A stretch of 36,425 bases of DNA from Acidobacteriota bacterium. Lineage in GTDB: Bacteria; Acidobacteriota; Terriglobia; Bryobacterales; Bryobacteraceae. Of this stretch, positions 32,108 through 36,425 are shown piece after piece; positions within the stretch are counted from its first letter, which is position 1, and the number at the start of each line of letters is the position of its first letter. The position numbers and the translations under genes are program-made. Below the pieces are notes generated by a model. The model saw only the letters and a program-made list of their open reading frames with translations. It did no database searches and was not told the DNA's origin. Location: positions 1-36,425 of the forward strand of contig JANXSF010000107.1 of assembly GCA_025352795.1 (NCBI GenBank), written 5' to 3'.

Positions 32108-33235
32108 ATGATGGATCAGGAAAACATCAACAGTTCCGGCACTCTTTACCTGGGGACTCTGGCAGGAGTTTCCATTCACCTTCATTTCACCTTTGTCATC
32201 CTGTTCGTTGTGCTTTTGTTTTCTTCCACGGGAACTCCTGTTGAACAGGGCTTGTATATGGCGGCACTGTTCTTATCTGTAGTAGCTCATGAAGTGGGTC
32301 ATGCGTTGATGAGCCATCGGTTTGGCATCCACACGCTGGAAGTGATTATGTTTCCAGTGGGAGGGGTAGCTCGCCTGAGTCGCCAACCCACCAGCCGTTT
32401 GGAACTTTGGATTTCCTTGGCTGGCCCGTCCACCAATTTTCTAATTGCCGTGGCTTTGACCTTAGTTCAAATACAGCGGCTGGGTTGGGACAAGACCGCC
32501 GAATCTTTACGTACTCCCGATGCCGATCTGCTCTCCAAATGTATTCTGGCGAATACCTCGCTGGCAATTTTCAACCTGCTTCCAGCGTTTCCGATGGATG
32601 GCGGCAAGGCCTTGCGGGGATTTCTTTCCCTGTTCCGATCAGAAAGGGATGCGTCGCGTCTGGCTTATTTAATTGGGCGAACTGTGGCCATCGCATTGGG
32701 GTTGGTAGGGTTGTTTGCCGGATATTACCTTCTTACCGTAGTTGCTGTTTTTGTCTACTTCGGTGCAGCGCAAGACAACGCCGCCAAATTAGGGAGAACG
32801 CTGCTTGCCGGGGTACAGGTTCGCGAAGCGATGGTGACGGAATTTGACACCCTTCCCCATGGGGCAACCATTGGCGACGCAGCAAAGAAACTGCTGGCCA
32901 CTTCACAACAGGATTTCCCGGTGGTTTCTGGCGAGCAAGTGGTAGGACTATTGAGTCGTAATTTATTGCTGGGGTCCATGGCTGAAGATGGGCCAGATAC
33001 GTACGTTGCTGGTGCCATGAATCGTGAGTTTCTTCGCTTGCCTCCAGAATCGGAATTGATGGATGCCCTGCCCTTGCTGTCAGACTCCGGTGCCTGCGGC
33101 TTAGTGATGGATGGGGAAACGCTGCTTGGTTTGTTGACCACGGAAAACCTGGCCGAATTTCTAGTGCTTCGGCGCATCGGGATTGAATCAAAGCAACTGG
33201 CCAAAGACGATCAGGAATCCGTCGATCAGGATTAG
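32108..33235 (+). CDS. Site-2 protease family metalloprotease with CBS domains
   Basis: This 375-aa M50 intramembrane protease has the zinc motif HEVGH (His61, Glu62, His65) in the second membrane segment. 'GGVARLSRQPTSRLELWISLAGPSTNF' is the family's reentrant/GPxxN region, and 'NLLPAFPMDGG' contains the third zinc ligand Asp164. After the last helix (about 195-220) come two CBS motifs ('VREAMVTEFDTLPHGATI...QDFPVVSGEQVVGLLSR', 'ALPLLSDSGACGLVMDGETLLGLLT'), which may sense adenine nucleotides. Such proteases cleave membrane-bound regulators; the substrate is unknown. The gene follows the AlaX-like gene by 29 bp and overlaps the convergent fliM by 4 bp at the 3' end. Confidence 0.92.
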   Translation: MMDQENINSSGTLYLGTLAGVSIHLHFTFVILFVVLLFSSTGTPVEQGLYMAALFLSVVAHEVGHALMSHRFGIHTLEVIMFPVGGVARLSRQPTSRLELWISLAGPSTNFLIAVALTLVQIQRLGWDKTAESLRTPDADLLSKCILANTSLAIFNLLPAFPMDGGKALRGFLSLFRSERDASRLAYLIGRTVAIALGLVGLFAGYYLLTVVAVFVYFGAAQDNAAKLGRTLLAGVQVREAMVTEFDTLPHGATIGDAAKKLLATSQQDFPVVSGEQVVGLLSRNLLLGSMAEDGPDTYVAGAMNREFLRLPPESELMDALPLLSDSGACGLVMDGETLLGLLTTENLAEFLVLRRIGIESKQLAKDDQESVDQD

Positions 33236-34206
33236 TCCTCCATAGGCAGGTATGGTTTGGAAACCATAAAGCCCTTCTTTCCCCCAGCAGCCACAATATC
33301 CCCTTGATACTTCATCTTTCCATTGATCAATAAATCGATGGGACGATTCAAAGGGTAATCGAAATTGAGTACATCCCCTTCTTCCAGATTGAGCAAATTT
33401 TCAATAGTTAAAGTCGGACCCTGTAGCCGGACTTCAACGTTCATCTTGGCCTGTTTCACTAACCGTAATATCCGGGATTGATCTTGAATAGTGGAATCTG
33501 TTTTCCGGACAGACCATTGCTGATCAAACTTTTGACGCAGCATCTTGATGATGACACTGGGTATGCCAAGATTCATCATGCCGGTGATCTCACCAATGCG
33601 AATCTCCAGGCTGATGGCCACAACCGCTTCGTTGGGCGCTAACATTTGCAGCAGCGATGGTTCCTTTTCGTGACTCTCAATGGAAAAGGACATCAACGAA
33701 ATGGACTGCCAGGCCTCTTTCAGATCTTTCAGAATAAGACGGTAAATGGCTTCAATGATGCTTTGCTCAATTTCTGTGAGCTCCCGATCAATTTTGACAG
33801 CGCCAGCTTTCTCTCCCGCACCCAACAGCATTTCAAGCAGAGGAAACACCAGGCTGGGATTCAATTCCAGAACAGCATTGCCGTCAAATGGGGTCAATCC
33901 CAAACAGAGAATGGAAGAAGGAGACGGCATCACCTGGGTGAATTCGCGAAACGACAACTGTTCCACAGAAACCAGATTCACCACCACATAGGCCCTTAAA
34001 TAAGCAGATAAGCTGAAGGAAAGGCTGCGCGCAAAGCTTTCATGCAGCAAATGAATGCTCCGCAACTGATCTTTAGCAATGCGATCCGGACGCCTAAAAT
34101 CATAGGATTCAGCTTTCCTGCCCGTATCGGCAAATACCTGAGTTCCGGGCACTTTCTTAAATACACTGTCGATTTCTTCTTGAGAGAGCAAACGATCATT
34201 AGACAT
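33232..34206 (-). CDS. fliM: Flagellar motor switch protein FliM
   Basis: This 324-aa protein has the three FliM parts. The N-terminal CheY-P-binding segment LLSQEEIDSVF is at residues 6-16. The middle CheC-like domain covers about 45-230 ('LRSIHLLHESFARSLSFSLSAYLR', 'LCLGLTPFDGNAVLELNPSLVFPLLEMLLGAG'). The C-terminal SpoA domain covers about 245-320 ('MNVEVRLQGPTLTIENLLNLEEGDVLNFDYPLNRPIDLLINGKMKYQGDI'). The usual GGxG loop is reduced to LLGAGEK. AGGGG lies upstream of the ATG. No other flagellar or chemotaxis gene is in the window, so it is an orphan here, although the sequence looks intact. It is divergent from the antiporter gene, 100 bp apart. Confidence 0.93.
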   Translation of the reverse strand: MSNDRLLSQEEIDSVFKKVPGTQVFADTGRKAESYDFRRPDRIAKDQLRSIHLLHESFARSLSFSLSAYLRAYVVVNLVSVEQLSFREFTQVMPSPSSILCLGLTPFDGNAVLELNPSLVFPLLEMLLGAGEKAGAVKIDRELTEIEQSIIEAIYRLILKDLKEAWQSISLMSFSIESHEKEPSLLQMLAPNEAVVAISLEIRIGEITGMMNLGIPSVIIKMLRQKFDQQWSVRKTDSTIQDQSRILRLVKQAKMNVEVRLQGPTLTIENLLNLEEGDVLNFDYPLNRPIDLLINGKMKYQGDIVAAGGKKGFMVSKPYLPMED

Positions 34207-34306
34207 TTTTTCACCCCTGCCAGGGCTATAGTTGTCATCGACCGATTCAATCCAAACATCTATTCAGAAAAATCCTTACTACCATGGGTATCCTAGGGTG
34301 AGGTAT

Positions 34307-35392
34307 ATGAAACCATCGCTCAATTGGCTGCTCATTTTTGTCCCCATCACTGTCGGTATGGAATTCCTAAGCCCCCAATCCCACGTTGCTATTTTTGTCA
34401 CCGCTTGCCTGGCTATACTACCTCTTGCCGGTTGGATGGGGCGAGCTACAGAGCATTTAGCGCACCATACTGGCGATGGAGTGGGCGCTCTGTTAAACGC
34501 CACATTCGGAAATGCTGCTGAGCTCATTATCGCCCTGATGGCGTTGCAGCGCGGTCTCTACGACGTGGTCAAAGCGTCGCTCACTGGTTCGATTATCGGA
34601 AACCTGCTGCTTGTCACCGGACTTTCCATCGTGGCCGGTGGGTTGAAGTTCAAATCACAACACTTTAATAAATCAGGGGCCCGGTCGCAGGCAACCATGT
34701 TGTTACTAGCCACAATCGCTTTGATTCTTCCAGCAACTTTCCATTTCCTGGCCGGCGACATGCAACGCAGGGAGCACGATCTTTCCGTGGAAATATCTTT
34801 CATTCTGCTGGGAGTCTATGCCTTCAGTCTGCTGTTCACGTTGAAAACACATAAGCAGTTGTTTGGTGGGGATGCGGGTCACCCGCCGGAACAACATGAC
34901 CAGCCCTGGAGCGTTCGCAAAGCTGTTGGCGTGTTGGCGCTTTCCACTGCCCTGATTGCCCTGGTTAGCGAGATCCTGGTGGGCTCGGTTGAGGTTGCCG
35001 CCCATTCCTTCGGCATGACCAGCGTGTTCATTGGAGTCATTGTAGTGGCCATCATCGGCAATGCTGCGGAACACTCCACGGCAGTGATGGTGGCGATGAA
35101 GAATCGTATGGACCTCAGTTTGGGGATCGCCCTTGGTTCCAGCATTCAAGTAGCTCTTTTTGTGGCACCATTGCTGGTTCTTGCCAGCTATTTTATTGGC
35201 CCAACTCCCATGAATCTGGTATTTTCAGTAGCGGAAGTGGTCGCTGTATCGCTTAGCGTGCTTATCGCCACTCAAATCACCAATGATGGAGAATCGAACT
35301 GGATGGAAGGCGTGCTGTTGCTGGCTGTCTATGCGATTCTGGGCGCAGTCTTCTACTATCTTCCAGAAATCAAAACAGAGGTAAGACATTAA
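34307..35392 (+). CDS. Calcium/proton antiporter (CaCA family, Cax/ChaA type)
   Basis: This 361-aa inner-membrane protein has about 10-11 transmembrane helices and the two inverted alpha repeats of the family. The first is '[23 protein letters not shown]' (about residues 54-76) with the GNAAE ion-binding motif, and the second is '[34 protein letters not shown]', again with GNAAE. It exports Ca2+ in exchange for protons. A histidine-rich loop ([11 protein letters not shown]) lies between the halves. AGGGTGAGG upstream supports the ATG at 34307; a TTG at 34232 would add 25 residues unlike the family. Its stop overlaps the next gene's ATG (TAATG). Confidence 0.92.
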   Translation: MKPSLNWLLIFVPITVGMEFLSPQSHVAIFVTACLAILPLAGWMGRATEHLAHHTGDGVGALLNATFGNAAELIIALMALQRGLYDVVKASLTGSIIGNLLLVTGLSIVAGGLKFKSQHFNKSGARSQATMLLLATIALILPATFHFLAGDMQRREHDLSVEISFILLGVYAFSLLFTLKTHKQLFGGDAGHPPEQHDQPWSVRKAVGVLALSTALIALVSEILVGSVEVAAHSFGMTSVFIGVIVVAIIGNAAEHSTAVMVAMKNRMDLSLGIALGSSIQVALFVAPLLVLASYFIGPTPMNLVFSVAEVVAVSLSVLIATQITNDGESNWMEGVLLLAVYAILGAVFYYLPEIKTEVRH

Positions 35393-36168
35393 TGCAAATT
35401 CCAGCAGGAAGTCGCGTATTTGATTTGGCTCAACCCTATTTTGTGGGGATGCCGCACCACCCATCACACCCTCCTTATCTCTTTGGATTGGTGAAAAAGC
35501 ATGGCGATTTCATCACTCCCTCGGGCACCAGTTCCGCTTCCGACGCCATCGCCTTAGGCAGTCACGTGGGCACCCATATTGATGCCTTTTGCCACTTTTC
35601 GCAAGCAGGCAAACTTTGTGATGGCACGCTGGCCAATGAAGTCCAACACTACAGCACCGGATTAGCGAAGTTTTCTGTTGAAACCATTGCGCCGATTCTG
35701 CGACGCGGTATTTTTCTGGACATCGCCAAATTAATGGGCGTGGAAGAACTTGCCACGGATTTCGTCATTACGTCGTCAATGATGAAGCGCGCAGCCGGAG
35801 ATCTGGTCATCGCAAAGGGCGACGTGGTTTTATTGCGAACTGGATGGGCGCGATATTGGAATGACGCCGCCCGCTATATTGCGCAAGTGCATGGGCCTGG
35901 TCCGGAGTTGGAAGGTGCCCAATGGCTTTCCAGCAAAGGAATATTTGCCGCAGGCAGCGACACCGTGGCTTTTGAAAAAGTCCCGTCCCGAGACATGCCC
36001 GTTCACGTCCATTTCCTGGTGGAACAACGCATTCACATTATTGAAGCGTTGAATATGGAAGAACTTTCCGCCGCAAACGTCAAAGAATTCCTGTTTATTG
36101 CCGCTCCCATGAAACTGAACGGGGCCACTGGCGCACCGATTCGTCCCTTGGCAATTGTTGGCGGATAG
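35392..36168 (+). CDS. Cyclase family protein (kynurenine formamidase-like hydrolase)
   Basis: This 258-aa metal-dependent hydrolase has the family signature 'ALGSHVGTHIDAFCHF' (HxGTHxDxxxH, about residues 55-70), which binds zinc or manganese. 'RRGIFLDIAKLMGVEEL', 'GDVVLLRTGWARYW' and 'AAGSDTVAFEKVP' follow, and 'VHVHFLVEQRIHIIEALNMEEL' holds the last metal-site His/Glu region. KynB hydrolyses N-formylkynurenine in tryptophan breakdown, but many members act on other amides or esters and no tryptophan gene is nearby. It is translationally coupled to the antiporter gene. Confidence 0.85.
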   Translation: MQIPAGSRVFDLAQPYFVGMPHHPSHPPYLFGLVKKHGDFITPSGTSSASDAIALGSHVGTHIDAFCHFSQAGKLCDGTLANEVQHYSTGLAKFSVETIAPILRRGIFLDIAKLMGVEELATDFVITSSMMKRAAGDLVIAKGDVVLLRTGWARYWNDAARYIAQVHGPGPELEGAQWLSSKGIFAAGSDTVAFEKVPSRDMPVHVHFLVEQRIHIIEALNMEELSAANVKEFLFIAAPMKLNGATGAPIRPLAIVGG

Positions 36169-36183
36169 CACACCCAATTGTTT

Positions 36184-36423
36184 TTAGGGAGTGGTTTGAA
36201 CGTCGGAATGACCGAGTGTTTTTTCAGGGGCGATCCTATCCCGAATCCGCTGCTTTAATTCCTTTATTTCAGGGAATCGACCCTCTATGGTTCGCGACCA
36301 AACTACGTCTCCGTCAGCCCGTACTTCAAAAACTCCGCCAGTTCCAGGACGGAGTGCTACTTCCGCCAAATCCTGTTCAAAAGTAACCAGTAGTTCCTGC
36401 GCCATCCAGGCGGCACGTAACAT
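36184..36423 (-). CDS. SelT/SelW/SelH (Rdx) family protein, partial
   Basis: The last 79 residues are in the window: 'MLRAAWMAQELLVTFEQDLAEVALRPGTGGVFEVRADGDVVWSR' then 'FPEIKELKQRIRDRIAPEKTLGHSD'. These match the C-terminal part of bacterial Rdx/SelW-like proteins with a thioredoxin-like fold. The redox CxxC (or CxxU) motif normally lies just before 'R.llRAAWMAQELL' and is beyond the window end, so the visible Met is probably internal. It is convergent with the cyclase gene. Confidence 0.8.
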   Translation of the reverse strand: MLRAAWMAQELLVTFEQDLAEVALRPGTGGVFEVRADGDVVWSRTIEGRFPEIKELKQRIRDRIAPEKTLGHSDVQTTP

Positions 36424-36425
36424 CC

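Noticed and set aside
34207-34306. yybP-ykoY-type riboswitch upstream of the antiporter gene
   Set aside because: The 100-bp leader lacks the conserved loop sequences and paired stems expected, and it must also hold the divergent fliM promoter.

Overview
The window looks like a chromosomal segment of an Acidobacteriota bacterium of the Solibacter/Bryobacter type. The signs are secreted proteins ending in the acidobacterial C-terminal domain (TIGR03437-like), a large Oar-like TonB receptor with an N-terminal carboxypeptidase-regulatory domain, PEP-CTERM proteins, ADOP-type permease remains and many beta-propeller or Asp-box proteins. This placement is from family recall, not a search. No tRNA, rRNA or CRISPR was seen.

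Layout. 1-6.2 kb (minus strand): a truncated fragment, a PEP-CTERM protein and a giant secreted repeat protein (1618 aa: three P-domain-like modules, two Ig-like domains, five DUF11 repeats). 6.5-9.3 kb: a free-standing DUF4062-like protein on minus, then on plus three tandem phage-tail-collar (MdpB-like) genes and a GNAT acetyltransferase. No other phage gene is present, and both intergenic regions around the DUF4062 gene carry repeated AGTAC boxes. This is the best candidate for an undescribed system. 9.3-14.1 kb is a graveyard or remodelling zone: a cupin-like/cupredoxin chimera, the C-terminal half of an ADOP permease, an IS3-family transposase relic, antisense overlapping ORFs, and an Asp-box protein cut from its membrane anchor by an in-frame TGA.

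14.2-19.0 kb holds housekeeping genes: glgB, an MddA-like methyltransferase and an LD-carboxypeptidase overlap as a minus-strand operon, divergent from an adenosine deaminase whose start codon lies 20 bp from that of glgB. 19.0-22.2 kb is one approximately 1046-aa Asp-box/SBBP protein broken by two single-base contractions in homopolymers. 22.3-23.5 kb carries hicAB, then a ParE-type toxin whose Phd/YefM antitoxin is interrupted by an amber codon. This second module sits between the 3' end of an intact TonB receptor gene (23.5-26.6 kb) and a 63-bp relic of a second receptor's 3' end.

26.8-36.4 kb: a PEP-CTERM protein, two small overlapping ORFs (one with a CTG start), cysE, an orphan nuoA, a TIGR03437-type secreted protein, an AlaX-like editing protein, a site-2 protease with CBS domains, an orphan fliM, a Ca2+/H+ antiporter, a cyclase/kynurenine-formamidase-like hydrolase and the cut-off end of a SelW/Rdx-like protein. 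Several genes (nuoA, add, glgB) have a -10-like box 7-8 nt before the start codon, which suggests leaderless transcripts.
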